A stretch of 64,000 nucleotides of DNA from Bryobacteraceae bacterium (GTDB lineage: Bacteria > Acidobacteriota > Terriglobia > Bryobacterales > Bryobacteraceae), in assembly GCA_029975915.1 (NCBI GenBank), contig JARKOC010000371.1:1-64000 (forward strand), given 5' to 3'. Position numbers and translations under genes: made by a program. Under the pieces are notes generated by a model that did no database searches, had not been told where the DNA came from, and saw only the letters and a program-made list of their open reading frames with translations. The first letter of the stretch is position 1. Each line of letters begins with the position of its first letter. Below, in pieces: positions 53,076 through 62,622 of the stretch.

Positions 53076-55310
53076 CTATTGCACGGTCTTCCGGGGCCTG
53101 ATGGTGAACACGAAGGCGACCAGAACCGCTGCTCCAAGGGCAAAAAGAGCGTCCCCGGGGCCGCGCAGCCAACGCAGAGTCTGCATGTGGTCCTGCTGCA
53201 TGAACTCAGTCGATCTGGCGTACCAGTATCCGTTTTCCACACTGGCCCATGTCTGAAGCAGCCCCACCGGGAGCAGGCTGAGGACGCACATCGCGAGCAG
53301 GCCTATGTTCATGGACCAAAAGGAGAATTTAAGCCATCCCTCACGCCACTTCTGCTCTGGATTGAGCGCTCGGAGACAGACCAGCATCAATCCGATGCCG
53401 AGCATGCCATAGACGCCAAACAAAGCGGCGTGGCCGTGGAGCGGGGTGGTGTTTAGTCCCTGCATGAAATAGAGCGCGATCGGCGGGTTGATCATGAAAC
53501 CAAACAAACCAGCGCCGACCATGTTCCAGAACGCGACCGCAACGAAGAAATACACAGGCCACTTGTAGCGCACGGCCCAAGCGGCCGAACGCCCGCGGCG
53601 CAGGTCCTCGATGGCGGAATAAGCCACCAGAGTCAGCGGAACCACCTCCAGTGCGCTAAACACCGCGCCCCAAGCCATGGCAAGCGTCGGGGTGCCAGAC
53701 CAGTAGAGGTGGTGGCAGGTCCCGATGATGCCGCCCGCGAGATAGATCGTCGCCGACAATAGCGCTCCTTGAGCCGCCAGCTTTGGGCGGATCAGGCCCA
53801 AGCGCATGAAGAAGAAGGCGATGACGGCCGTGGCGAACACCTCGAAGAACCCTTCCACCCAGAGGTGGACAACCCACCATCGCCAATACTCGACAATCGA
53901 GATGTGAGTATGGTGCCCCCAAGTGAGGCCGGCGCCGTAGAAGAGCCCGATGGCAGCCGCGGACATCAGGAAAAGCCCGAGAAGCGGCTTCTGCTCACTT
54001 CGTTTGGTCAATGCGGGGCTCGGCGCCAGCGCTGGACGGACCGAGCGGACCACAAGAAACAGCCAGATGAACAACCCGGCGAACAGCAGCCACTGCCAGC
54101 CACGACCGAGATCGACATATTCATACCCTTGATGGCCCCAGTAGAACGACTGTGAGTCGCTCAACTTATTCATAATGCTCATCCACTCGCCGGTCAGCGA
54201 CCCGGCGACGATCAACAGCAACGCGCCAAACAGCACGTTCACCAGCAGGCTTTGCAGCTTGGGTTCCTTGCCGCTGACCAGCGGGCCAATAAACAGCCCG
54301 GCGGCGAGCCAGGCGGTAGCGATCCAGAAGATGCCGAGCTGGACGTGCCAGGTGCGAGTGACCGAATAAGGCAGGATTTCGGCAAGTTTAATGCCGTAGA
54401 AGCCATCTCCCTCGACGCCGTAGTGAACTGTGATAATACCGACGGCGATCTGAACCAAGATCAGCGCGGCCACCACCCAGAAGTACTTCAGCGTCGCCAG
54501 TTGACTTGCGGTCGGCAGCCAGGAGCCGAGGGGGTCAGAGGATGGAATCAGGCTTTTGTCTTCCGGCTCATGCCTCTGTGAGGCGTACCACCAGACCAGG
54601 GCACAGATGCCACCCAGCAACATGATGATGCTGACACCCGTCCACATGACGGTGTCGCCGGTGGGGCGATTGCCGATGAGCGGTTCGTGTGGCCAGTTGC
54701 CGGTATATGTAACCGTGTCGTCCGGACGGTTCGTTGAAGCCGACCAGGCCGTCCACCAAACAAAGGCCGATAGGGCCCTGGCCCGCTCCGGATCGGCTAC
54801 GGAGCCAGGCGGGATGGCGTACTCGGCTTTGCCGTCCCTGAACACACCGGAGTAATAAGCAGAGTTGCTCGCAATCGCGTCCGCTCTGACCGGATCGATT
54901 GTGATTGTGCCGCTTGCCGGCGTGTAAGTATTGGCCTTGTACAGAGACGTCAACCTTCCTTGGAGCGCGGCCTTCTGCTCGGCGGACAATTGCTCGTACG
55001 GCTTGCCGTGGTCATTTTGCGCCCAGCGCGACAGAACGAACACCAATTCCCGATGCAGCCAGTCCGCAGTCCAGTCGGGTGCGACATAGCTGCCATGGCC
55101 CCAGATCGAGCCCACTTGCATGCCGCCCATCGACTGCCAGACGTTCTGGCCCTTCTCGATGAGGCCGGCTTCGAAAACAGTTTGGCCGGTACTGGTGACC
55201 ACCGACGACGGAATTGGCGGCTTTTCCTGATAGATACGGGTTCCAATCCATCCCAGGACCCCGAATGACAAGATTAGGACCGCTGCGAAGCTCCACCACA
55301 ATCGTTTCAT
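53076..55310 (-). CDS. norB: Quinol-dependent nitric oxide reductase (qNorB)
   Basis: A 744-residue single-subunit NO reductase, which reduces 2 NO to N2O with electrons from quinol in the cytoplasmic membrane. The long N-terminal segment (about 30-220, cytochrome-c-like fold without heme motif) marks the quinol type rather than the cNor pair. The twelve-helix catalytic part has HVQLGIFWIATAWLAAGLF, HLWVEGFFEVFAT (FeB His plus Glu), GTCHHLYWSG (the two further His) and HGHAALFGVYG (heme). No NorR, NsrR or DNR gene is close. Detoxification is more likely than full denitrification, as no other denitrification gene is here. Confidence 0.95.
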   Translation of the reverse strand: MKRLWWSFAAVLILSFGVLGWIGTRIYQEKPPIPSSVVTSTGQTVFEAGLIEKGQNVWQSMGGMQVGSIWGHGSYVAPDWTADWLHRELVFVLSRWAQNDHGKPYEQLSAEQKAALQGRLTSLYKANTYTPASGTITIDPVRADAIASNSAYYSGVFRDGKAEYAIPPGSVADPERARALSAFVWWTAWSASTNRPDDTVTYTGNWPHEPLIGNRPTGDTVMWTGVSIIMLLGGICALVWWYASQRHEPEDKSLIPSSDPLGSWLPTASQLATLKYFWVVAALILVQIAVGIITVHYGVEGDGFYGIKLAEILPYSVTRTWHVQLGIFWIATAWLAAGLFIGPLVSGKEPKLQSLLVNVLFGALLLIVAGSLTGEWMSIMNKLSDSQSFYWGHQGYEYVDLGRGWQWLLFAGLFIWLFLVVRSVRPALAPSPALTKRSEQKPLLGLFLMSAAAIGLFYGAGLTWGHHTHISIVEYWRWWVVHLWVEGFFEVFATAVIAFFFMRLGLIRPKLAAQGALLSATIYLAGGIIGTCHHLYWSGTPTLAMAWGAVFSALEVVPLTLVAYSAIEDLRRGRSAAWAVRYKWPVYFFVAVAFWNMVGAGLFGFMINPPIALYFMQGLNTTPLHGHAALFGVYGMLGIGLMLVCLRALNPEQKWREGWLKFSFWSMNIGLLAMCVLSLLPVGLLQTWASVENGYWYARSTEFMQQDHMQTLRWLRGPGDALFALGAAVLVAFVFTIRPRKTVQ

Positions 55311-55395
55311 CTTTTCCCGTTTGCTCCTTCCGTGCGCTCCTGACCGCTGTCCGAGCGCTCTACCCGACGAGAGTAGCTGGATTCATCCAGAACCG

Positions 55396-55425
55396 GTATG
55401 ACTTTGGTCACAGCGGTCAGGTCAA
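55396..55425 (-). promoter_or_regulatory. Candidate norB promoter
   Basis: On the minus strand TTGACC (55420-55425) and TCATAC (55396-55401) are 18 bp apart, leaving a leader of about 80 nt. TGACC occurs twice in a row (TGACCGCTGTGACC) in the spacer and could be a regulator site. No FNR-type box was seen. Confidence 0.33.
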
Positions 55426-55465
55426 CATCACAGAAGAGGCCGACGGCAGGAGGATGTCGGCGAGA

Positions 55466-57394
55466 CTATCGGAGGTTTCCGACTGCGACGGCATCATAGA
55501 GAGCCCCGGCGCGTGAGACGGCTCTTTCACGGTCCTCTGGCAACATGAAGCGCCCTTGAATCAGTGCATTAGCGGCAGCTGTCACTCGTTCAACATAGTC
55601 GTCACGCTGGCCGTATCGGGCGCGCACGGCGGCCGGCGACATGGGGAAGAATGCTCCAATCAAGGGTGCCGGCTCATTCTGGGCGCCTATTATGGCCGAT
55701 CGGAAATTCCAGCCCGTCAGCGCGCCCAAGGGCACGGACGCTTCGGGCATACGGATGCCGCCAAGATCGATACCGTCAGCGTCGGGCTTGGGAACCAAAG
55801 CCGGAAATGCCGGCCCAATTTCAGGCGGCTCGATGCCAACGATCCCCTTGGGTTCGAAATCAGGCCCGAAATTCAGCCGGAAGGCCGCCAAGACCCGTCT
55901 TGGGTGTGGACCCGCCGGATTTTTGTAGCGCGACACTGGGATGAGTTCCCCTTTGGAGATGCGTGGATATCGCGAGTCCGGAGGAGCAGTGCCGGAGACC
56001 ACCCAGCTTCGCATGGCTTCCAGCAGCGCCTTGTGAATGGGGCGGAAATCGACGGGGTTGGCCAGATGCCGGGTGTTCTGCCGCACGGGAGGTAACCGGC
56101 CCGACCCGTGCTGCGTCCCAGCGAGGAAGTACACGCGAGTGTTGGCGGGTAAAGGAGCATCCTGCCTGCCGTCGGGAGTGACGTGAATCAACGCTGCGGC
56201 ACGGCCCCAGTATTCATGTGATCCGTTGGTGTAAAAAATCTTCGGCTGAACTTCCGGCTTCAGGCGGTCCAAGAGGCCCCGTTTGTCGCGGGTGATGGGA
56301 TCCTCCAGCGCGATGTCGGTGAACGGATACAAGTCCGTTTGGTAGTGGAGATTGAAGTACGCCTGGCCATCCCGCGAGGCTTGTGCAAATCTGTGGTTAA
56401 AACTGCCGCGGCCGGCGCCAGCCACATCGGCCCAAATCCCGTCGAAGACCTTTCGCCCCTTCTCGTCCGCGTTCATGCCAAAGTAGAGGAACGTTCGCAG
56501 GAAACGGCCGCTTTGCGAGACTCCGAAAGCGATGGCATGCCGCAGAAAACGGGGCTGGTCTCCCAGAACGCTCAGCCCGTCGGACTGGTGCTTCATGAAA
56601 GAGACCAAGTCCCGCACCGCCGCCATGCTCACACCCTGAATCCGTGGGTTGGACGCCGTATATACGGCCTCATAGATGACGCCGGGCTTGAAACCTGACG
56701 CCATGAAGATCGATTGGCCGTCTGACGAGACCCTCCATTTCGAAGGATCGATCGGCGTGGGTTTCGCCTCGGGCTCTGTTCGCTGTGTCAACGTGACGGG
56801 AGTGCCTTGAACGGGCGGGTACGCCTGGTGATTACGGTCAGCCAGAGGCATCTGCGTGGCTGGTGAGTTGGGTATGAACTCAGCTCGGACCGGGCCGGTG
56901 ACACCGTGAGCTGCCGGTGCGTCCAAACGGAGCAGTCCAGGCGTCTTGGGCAAATCCCACTGCCAGCCAAGCCATACCAGCGTGTAGCCTTGCTTGAGCA
57001 GCCAAAGATCGCCAAACTGCTCCGGCGTCGCCGGGTTGTAGGATGCCGTGGCGTGGTTGAAACGGCCCAGTAAGCCTTTGCCGCCCCGGTTCGAAACCTC
57101 GAACAGGAGCACGCCGTTTCCTTGGGCTGGATCGCGTGGTTTAAGGACATACAAATCCGCTGAAAACTCCACCTTGCCCTGCGCGTTCCGCTCGGCCAGT
57201 GGCAAGTCATGAATCAACCGGTTTGCGGGCAGCTTCGGGTCGAGGGCAAACCGCACTTTCGCGATTACCTTTTCGTACGCGCCGGCCGGGCCCAGAGGCC
57301 TGCCATCGAGGACGTCGGTCCGCTCGACGACATGGATTCGTGTGACCTCCGCGTTCAGCAGGTAAGGGAGAGCAAGAAAGGCGAGCCAGCGCAT
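55466..57394 (-). CDS. Exported alpha/beta-hydrolase-like protein (PF20091 type)
   Basis: A 642-residue protein with a signal peptide (MRWLAFLALPYLLNA); an ATG six codons upstream at 57412 is also possible. VTRIHVVERTDVLDGRPLGPAGAYE is the family start, GVSQSGRFL holds the probable nucleophile Ser in GxSxSG, and FYTNGSHEYWGRAAALIHV and FLAGTQHGSG are further conserved pieces. Members are uncharacterised esterase-like proteins common in Acidobacteria. The gene begins close after the tsaD stop and may be read from the same promoter, though their roles are unrelated. Confidence 0.78.
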   Translation of the reverse strand: MRWLAFLALPYLLNAEVTRIHVVERTDVLDGRPLGPAGAYEKVIAKVRFALDPKLPANRLIHDLPLAERNAQGKVEFSADLYVLKPRDPAQGNGVLLFEVSNRGGKGLLGRFNHATASYNPATPEQFGDLWLLKQGYTLVWLGWQWDLPKTPGLLRLDAPAAHGVTGPVRAEFIPNSPATQMPLADRNHQAYPPVQGTPVTLTQRTEPEAKPTPIDPSKWRVSSDGQSIFMASGFKPGVIYEAVYTASNPRIQGVSMAAVRDLVSFMKHQSDGLSVLGDQPRFLRHAIAFGVSQSGRFLRTFLYFGMNADEKGRKVFDGIWADVAGAGRGSFNHRFAQASRDGQAYFNLHYQTDLYPFTDIALEDPITRDKRGLLDRLKPEVQPKIFYTNGSHEYWGRAAALIHVTPDGRQDAPLPANTRVYFLAGTQHGSGRLPPVRQNTRHLANPVDFRPIHKALLEAMRSWVVSGTAPPDSRYPRISKGELIPVSRYKNPAGPHPRRVLAAFRLNFGPDFEPKGIVGIEPPEIGPAFPALVPKPDADGIDLGGIRMPEASVPLGALTGWNFRSAIIGAQNEPAPLIGAFFPMSPAAVRARYGQRDDYVERVTAAANALIQGRFMLPEDRERAVSRAGALYDAVAVGNLR

Positions 57395-57415
57395 GGGACT
57401 ATTGCAGAACATAGT

Positions 57416-58498
57416 CTAGGCGAGAGTCAATCCTGCCTTTGCTTTGAGGGTTAAATCCGCGAATTCGCCACGCTCGAACTTGCTGATTGCCGCCGCCGCG
57501 ATCATGACCGCATTGTCGGTCGACAAACTCGGCGTTGGGAAGTAGACGGGGCAGGTGAATCTGCCGGCGGAGGCGGCTTGGCGCAGCCCCTGATTGCAGG
57601 CAACTCCACCTGAAACGACGATGGCCTGCGCTTCAATCGATTCCATCGCTTGATTCAGGCGTCTCAGCAGTTCTTCGATGACAACAGCCTGGAATGCCGC
57701 TATGGCATTTAGCGTTTCGCGTGGTGTGGCTGCTAGCCACTGCTCGAGCGTGGGAACTCCGGATTTGATCAGTGACCTGCGGGCGGCGATCTCGGCGTCC
57801 ATTTCGCGGGCCTGGACCCAACGCAGCATGGCAGTTTTGAGCCCGCTGAAGCTGAAGTCGAGCGCGTTCCCCTTCATCTTGGAGAAGGGCAACCGGACCC
57901 CCGACGCATCGCCGTAAGGCGCAAGGCGGTCGAGAATCGGCCCCCCTGGGTAGCTGTAGCCAAGGAGTTTCGCGACTTTGTCGTATGCTTCGCCAGCGGC
58001 GTCATCGCGCGTCTTGCCCAGCAACCGGTACTGGCCTTCACCCGGCAGTTCAAAGAGGTGTGTATGACCGCCGCTCGCTACGAGCGCCAGGGCAGGGAAG
58101 CGGATGGCGTCCCCGCAGGCCCGTGCCTCCATCAGAACGGCGTGTATATGTCCCTCAATGTGGTTCACGCCGATCAGGGGGAGGTTGCGTGCGGCACAGA
58201 TCGCCTTCGCGAACGTCATCCCAACGAGGAGAGATCCCACGAGCCCCGGTCCCTCCGTGACCGCAACCGCGGAAAGTGAGTCAAGAGAGAGGCCGCTTTG
58301 CTCCAAAGCTTGCCTGACCACTGGCACGATTGATCTGAGATGTTCACGGGATGCCAGTTCCGGCACGACGCCGCCATACTTCATATGTGTAGAAATTTGC
58401 GAGGCGACGGCGCTCGAAACGACGCTGCCCGGCGACCGGACAACAGCCGCCGCTGTCTCGTCGCAAGAGCTTTCAATCCCGAGAATATTGAAGGGCAT
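57416..58498 (-). CDS. tsaD: tRNA N6-adenosine threonylcarbamoyltransferase
   Basis: A 360-residue ASKHA-fold enzyme that makes t6A at tRNA position 37 with TsaB, TsaC and Tsa[18 protein letters not shown] is the start, NHIEGHIHA the metal-binding HxxxH, then [11 protein letters not shown], the [12 protein letters not shown] motif and [11 protein letters not shown]. Length and motif order are standard. It is divergent from queA with 48 bases between, both tRNA-modification genes. Confidence 0.96.
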   Translation of the reverse strand: MPFNILGIESSCDETAAAVVRSPGSVVSSAVASQISTHMKYGGVVPELASREHLRSIVPVVRQALEQSGLSLDSLSAVAVTEGPGLVGSLLVGMTFAKAICAARNLPLIGVNHIEGHIHAVLMEARACGDAIRFPALALVASGGHTHLFELPGEGQYRLLGKTRDDAAGEAYDKVAKLLGYSYPGGPILDRLAPYGDASGVRLPFSKMKGNALDFSFSGLKTAMLRWVQAREMDAEIAARRSLIKSGVPTLEQWLAATPRETLNAIAAFQAVVIEELLRRLNQAMESIEAQAIVVSGGVACNQGLRQAASAGRFTCPVYFPTPSLSTDNAVMIAAAAISKFERGEFADLTLKAKAGLTLA

Positions 58499-58546
58499 GA
58501 GTGCTTTCTTCCAGGCAAATCGATATGCTGGATTTGCGGACTTCGG

Positions 58547-59569
58547 ATGAAACTAGCCGATTTCGATTATCGCCTTCCGGACGAGTTGATTGCTCAAGAG
58601 CCGCTGACCGAGCGCTCTGCATCGCGCATGCTCGTCGTGGACAGATCCACTGGTACACTTCAGGATCGTACATTCACCGATCTTCCAGCCTACCTCAGGC
58701 CGGGCGACTGCCTGGTGTTGAATGACAGCCGCGTTTTCCCGGCGCGTCTGTTCGGCAGAATCGAGAACTACCACCGCGAGGTTGAGGTTTTTCTCCTTCA
58801 GGCAGTTTCTCCTGATCGCAAGCTCTGGAGCGCACTAGTCCGTCCAGGCAGAAAACTGCCTAGGGGAGTGCGGGTCTGGTTTTCGGAAACACTCTCCTGC
58901 GACATCCTCGAATCAGGGCCGGGAGGAGAACGCACGATCCATTTCTTTACGGCCAACGACATCGATTCCGAAATATCTGCCGCGGGCCATGTGCCGCTGC
59001 CGCCGTACATTCACCGGAAAGATCAGGCTACCGACAAAGAACGGTATCAGACCGTCTACGCTGACAGGCCAGGATCCGCAGCCGCACCTACCGCCGGTCT
59101 GCACTTCACGCCCGAAGTTCTTGAGGCCTGCCGGCGAGCCGGAGCCAGGATCGCCAAGGTCACACTGCATGTGGGCCTGGGCACGTTCCAGCCACTCCTG
59201 TACGACGACATTTCAAGGAACCAACTGCATTCCGAAATGTTCCAGGTAGGCCCGGCTGCGGCTGAATCGATCCGGAGCGCCACGCGCATTGTCGCGGTTG
59301 GAACGACGGCTGTCCGGACTCTTGAGACCGCGGCCAGGCGGAACGGCGGTCTCGGCGCATGTTCGGGGGAAACGAGTATTTTCCTCTATCCTGGCCAGGA
59401 GTTCCGCGCCGTCGGCGCGATGCTGACGAACTTCCACCTGCCGAAATCGAGCCTCCTACTGCTAGTCTGCGCGTTCGGTGGAGTGGACTTGATGCTTGCC
59501 GCCTACAGGCATGCAGTTGAACAACGGTACCGGTTCTTCTCCTACGGCGACTGCATGCTGATACTCTGA
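58547..59569 (+). CDS. queA: S-adenosylmethionine:tRNA ribosyltransferase-isomerase
   Basis: A 340-residue enzyme adding the ribosyl part of SAM to preQ1 in tRNA to make epoxyqueuosine. [53 protein letters not shown] and [10 protein letters not shown] are all family signatures. The ATG at 58547 matches the family start; the open frame extends upstream antisense to tsaD. It converges with the ABC permease gene. Other queuosine genes are not in the window. Confidence 0.96.
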   Translation: MKLADFDYRLPDELIAQEPLTERSASRMLVVDRSTGTLQDRTFTDLPAYLRPGDCLVLNDSRVFPARLFGRIENYHREVEVFLLQAVSPDRKLWSALVRPGRKLPRGVRVWFSETLSCDILESGPGGERTIHFFTANDIDSEISAAGHVPLPPYIHRKDQATDKERYQTVYADRPGSAAAPTAGLHFTPEVLEACRRAGARIAKVTLHVGLGTFQPLLYDDISRNQLHSEMFQVGPAAAESIRSATRIVAVGTTAVRTLETAARRNGGLGACSGETSIFLYPGQEFRAVGAMLTNFHLPKSSLLLLVCAFGGVDLMLAAYRHAVEQRYRFFSYGDCMLIL

Positions 59570-59580
59570 CCAGCCTGGCG

Positions 59581-60732
59581 TCAATCCAGCCGTTTGTGGA
59601 AACGGAGGGCGCTAAACGTCAGGATGGACACACCAAAGACGGCCATCGCCAGCAACTGAGGCCAGAGCACGTCCAGTCCGCTGCCCTTCAGAAAGACGCC
59701 GCGCACCACCTCCATGAAGTAACGCATCGGGTTCAGGTAGGTGAGGTACTGGATCGGTTCCGGCATGTTGCGGATTGGGAAGGTGAATCCGCTCAACATC
59801 ATCGTCGGCAGAAAGAAGAAGAACGAACCCATCATTGCCTGCTGCTGAGTGCCCGAGATCGTCGATAGAAAGAGCCCGGCTCCGAGAGTTGTCAGCAGGA
59901 AGAGGATGGTTGCGAAGAGCAGCACCAGGATCTGGCCCCGAAACGGCACCTGGAAGACCAGCAGAGCTGCTGAACTCACCAGCAGCATGTCAAGAAGACC
60001 GATGAGTGCAAACGGGATCGTCTTTCCCAGCATGAGTTCGATGGACCGGATGGGCGTTACCATCACCTGCTCCATGGTGCCGATCTCCTTCTCCCGGACG
60101 ATGGATAGCGCGGTGAGCATCAACGTGACCAGCATGAGAATGTTCACCACTACTCCAGGAACGAAGTAGTTGCGGCTGAGAAGCTCAGCATTGAACCAGA
60201 CCCGCGTCGCGGGAATGACTCCTGGCAGCGCCAGGCGGACCGGGCCCTGCCGCGTTCGCGCGACCAGTTTCTTAAGTTGCGTTGCCCTGAGCAGTTCCTG
60301 ATTGTATGCAGCGACTGCCGAACTGGAGTAGGCAGCCACAAGCGCGGCTGTATTGGAATTGGCTCCATCGACCAGAATCTGGATTTCAGTCTGGCGTCCA
60401 CGAGCGACATCGGCGCCGAAGCCGGCCGGAAGCCGCACCATGGCCTGGACGCGGCCCCTGTCAAGCAGGTCTTGCGATTCGCTTTCGCTGGAGGCGCGGG
60501 CGAGGACCTCGAAGGAATTAGAGGCGGCGAAGCGGTCGATCAGCTTGCGGCTTTCGTTGGTGCGGTCCAGGTCCATGATGCCAAGGCGGACCGAAGTCAC
60601 GTCCAGGTTCACGGCAAAACCGAACACGATGGTCTGCAGAATCGGCGGGATAATGAGCACGAATCGAAGGCGAGGGTCCCGCAGGGTCTGGCGGAACTCC
60701 TTCACGATGATTTGGCGGATGCGTTCCCACAT
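59581..60732 (-). CDS. ABC-2 type permease (YbhR-like)
   Basis: A 383-residue permease. After one N-terminal helix (residues 25-45) there is a long periplasmic domain (about 50-175) and then five further helices (about 195-380). IVREKEIGTMEQVMVTPI is the coupling-helix motif of ABC-2 exporters. It is the last gene of the five-gene exporter operon and follows the other permease with a 1-base gap. Substrates of YbhFSR systems include drugs and cations in E. coli; the substrate here is unknown. Confidence 0.9.
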   Translation of the reverse strand: MWERIRQIIVKEFRQTLRDPRLRFVLIIPPILQTIVFGFAVNLDVTSVRLGIMDLDRTNESRKLIDRFAASNSFEVLARASSESESQDLLDRGRVQAMVRLPAGFGADVARGRQTEIQILVDGANSNTAALVAAYSSSAVAAYNQELLRATQLKKLVARTRQGPVRLALPGVIPATRVWFNAELLSRNYFVPGVVVNILMLVTLMLTALSIVREKEIGTMEQVMVTPIRSIELMLGKTIPFALIGLLDMLLVSSAALLVFQVPFRGQILVLLFATILFLLTTLGAGLFLSTISGTQQQAMMGSFFFFLPTMMLSGFTFPIRNMPEPIQYLTYLNPMRYFMEVVRGVFLKGSGLDVLWPQLLAMAVFGVSILTFSALRFHKRLD

Positions 60733-60733
60733 C

Positions 60734-61867
60734 TCATGCCACCTTCTGCTGCATTCTGCGGCTTGCGACTGCGAATATTATCGCGGCATAGACGAACAGG
60801 AAAACCACTTCAGTCCAGAGCACTTGGATACCCGTACCCTTTAGGAAGATCCCCTGAAGAATGGTGACAAAGTACCTTGAGGGGACGATGCGCGTGATCT
60901 GCTGGATCACCACCGGCATGTTTTCAATGGCGAAGATGAATCCGCTTAACAGGAAGGCCGGCAGAAAGCTTGACACGATGCTCATCTGGAAGGCAAGCAA
61001 CTGCGACCTTGCGACAGTGGAGAGAAAAATACCCCAGCAGAGCGCGCCGAACAGGAAAAGAGAACTCGTGGCGATCAGCAAAAGGACGTTTCCGCGCAAG
61101 GGAACGTGGAACACACCCACGCCGACGACGAGCGCCAACACAACGTCGGCCATCCCGAGAACGAAGTAGGCGCAGAGCTTGCCCAACAGGAGTTCAGCCG
61201 GGCGGACGGGCGTCGAAAGCAGTTGCTCCATCGTCCCGGACTCCCATTCCCGGGCGATGGTCAGCGACGTCAGCAACGCCGAGACGATCATCAGCACGAC
61301 CGCGATAATGCCGGGAATGATGAAGTTCTTCGACTTCAGCTCATGGTTATAGAGCACCCGTATGCGGGCGTCGATCGGCATCTTCAACTCGCCCATGCCC
61401 CGCCGCTTTAGGGCCGCATCCCGCAGCGCCGCTGAGTGCGCCATAACGAGGGCCTCGGCGTATCCGGCGGCGATTGAGGCCGTGTTCGAATCCGAACCAT
61501 CGAGAATCAACTGAACTGAAGCCTCCTGCTCCCGCGCCAGTGAGCGGCTGAAATCGCTCGGGATGACGACACCCAACAGCACGCGGCTTTGATCAATGCC
61601 TTTGCGTATGGCCGCATGGCCTTCGAGTGTCTCAGAGACGGTGAAGAAGCGCGAGCCTTTGAATTCAGCGACCAACGCCCGGCTTTCCGGCGACTGGTCC
61701 TGGTCCCAGACCAGCGTTGGGATCCGGTCGACGTCCAGTGTCAGGGCATATCCGAAGATCAGGATCATCACAACCGGGACACTCAGAGCGACCAGAAGAC
61801 TTCGCGGGTCGCGGATGATGTGGAGCCCTTCCTTGCGAAATATTGCTCGAAAGCGGAGGTAATTCAT
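60734..61867 (-). CDS. ABC-2 type permease (YbhS-like)
   Basis: A 377-residue permease with the same plan as its neighbour: MNYLRFRAIFRKEGLHIIRDPRSL, a helix, a periplasmic domain, then AREWESGTMEQLLSTPVRPAELLLGK and four or five helices. The ATG at 61867 overlaps the ATPase stop as ATGA. The two permeases are paralogues that should pair with the two ATPases. Confidence 0.9.
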   Translation of the reverse strand: MNYLRFRAIFRKEGLHIIRDPRSLLVALSVPVVMILIFGYALTLDVDRIPTLVWDQDQSPESRALVAEFKGSRFFTVSETLEGHAAIRKGIDQSRVLLGVVIPSDFSRSLAREQEASVQLILDGSDSNTASIAAGYAEALVMAHSAALRDAALKRRGMGELKMPIDARIRVLYNHELKSKNFIIPGIIAVVLMIVSALLTSLTIAREWESGTMEQLLSTPVRPAELLLGKLCAYFVLGMADVVLALVVGVGVFHVPLRGNVLLLIATSSLFLFGALCWGIFLSTVARSQLLAFQMSIVSSFLPAFLLSGFIFAIENMPVVIQQITRIVPSRYFVTILQGIFLKGTGIQVLWTEVVFLFVYAAIIFAVASRRMQQKVA

Positions 61868-62622
61868 GCTGAAGCCCTCTCGCGCGAGGCGTCTTCGCGT
61901 TCGATGGACTCGACGAAGACGTCGTCCATGGTCGATCCGGGTCCGCAGGCGGCCTTCAGTTCGGCCGGAGAACCAAGCGCGATCACACGCCCGCGGTACA
62001 TGAGCGCCAGGCGGTGACAGTATTCGGCCTCCTCCATGTAGTGGGTCGTGACGAAGACCGTGGTTCCGCCGCCGGCCATCTCGTAGATCAGGTCCCAGAA
62101 CCTGCGCCGGGCAATCGGGTCGACCCCGGATGTCGGTTCGTCCAGGAAGACTACAGGCGGCGAGTGGAGAATCGCGCTGCCGAGCGCCAGCCTCTGTTTC
62201 CAACCCCCAGCCAACTGGCGCGTCATTGTTCCGCGCTCGGCCTCCAGGGCCGCCATCCGTAGGGCATAGGCTTTACGCTCCTCACGCAGATGCTTCGGGA
62301 CGCCGTAAACGCCGCTGAAGAAGTCGAGGTTCTCGTCCACGGTCAGGTCGTCATAAAGCGAGAACTTCTGCGACATGTATCCGATGGACTGCTTCACTTG
62401 CTCGCTCTCGCGCCCGACATCGAATCCATTGACCAGCGCCGTTCCCGACGTTGGCGCCAGCAGTCCGCAGAGAATCCGGATGGTCGTGGACTTCCCGGCG
62501 CCGTTCGGGCCCAAGAAGCCGAATATCTCGCCCTTGGCGACGTCGAGCGTGACGTTGTCCACGGCCGTGAAACTGCCAAAGCGCTTCACCAACGACTTGC
62601 ATATGACAGCGGCGTCAGCCAC
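61864..62622 (-). CDS. ABC exporter ATP-binding protein (second subunit)
   Basis: A 252-residue ATPase. Walker A is GFLGPNGAGKSTTI, the Q-loop YMSQKFSLYDDLT, and the signature region LAGGWKQRLALG is shifted from the consensus LSGGQ. Walker B is PPVVFLDEPTSGVD and the switch is FVTTHYMEE. The changed signature suggests it might be the less active member of a heterodimer. It overlaps the other ATPase by 8 bases and the YbhS-like permease by 4. Confidence 0.9.
   Translation of the reverse strand: MADAAVICKSLVKRFGSFTAVDNVTLDVAKGEIFGFLGPNGAGKSTTIRILCGLLAPTSGTALVNGFDVGRESEQVKQSIGYMSQKFSLYDDLTVDENLDFFSGVYGVPKHLREERKAYALRMAALEAERGTMTRQLAGGWKQRLALGSAILHSPPVVFLDEPTSGVDPIARRRFWDLIYEMAGGGTTVFVTTHYMEEAEYCHRLALMYRGRVIALGSPAELKAACGPGSTMDDVFVESIEREDASRERASA

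Noticed and set aside
55380..55440. An FNR/DNR-type box for norB
   Set aside because: No TTGAT-N4-ATCAA-like sequence is found between norB and the start of the next gene; only TGACC repeats.
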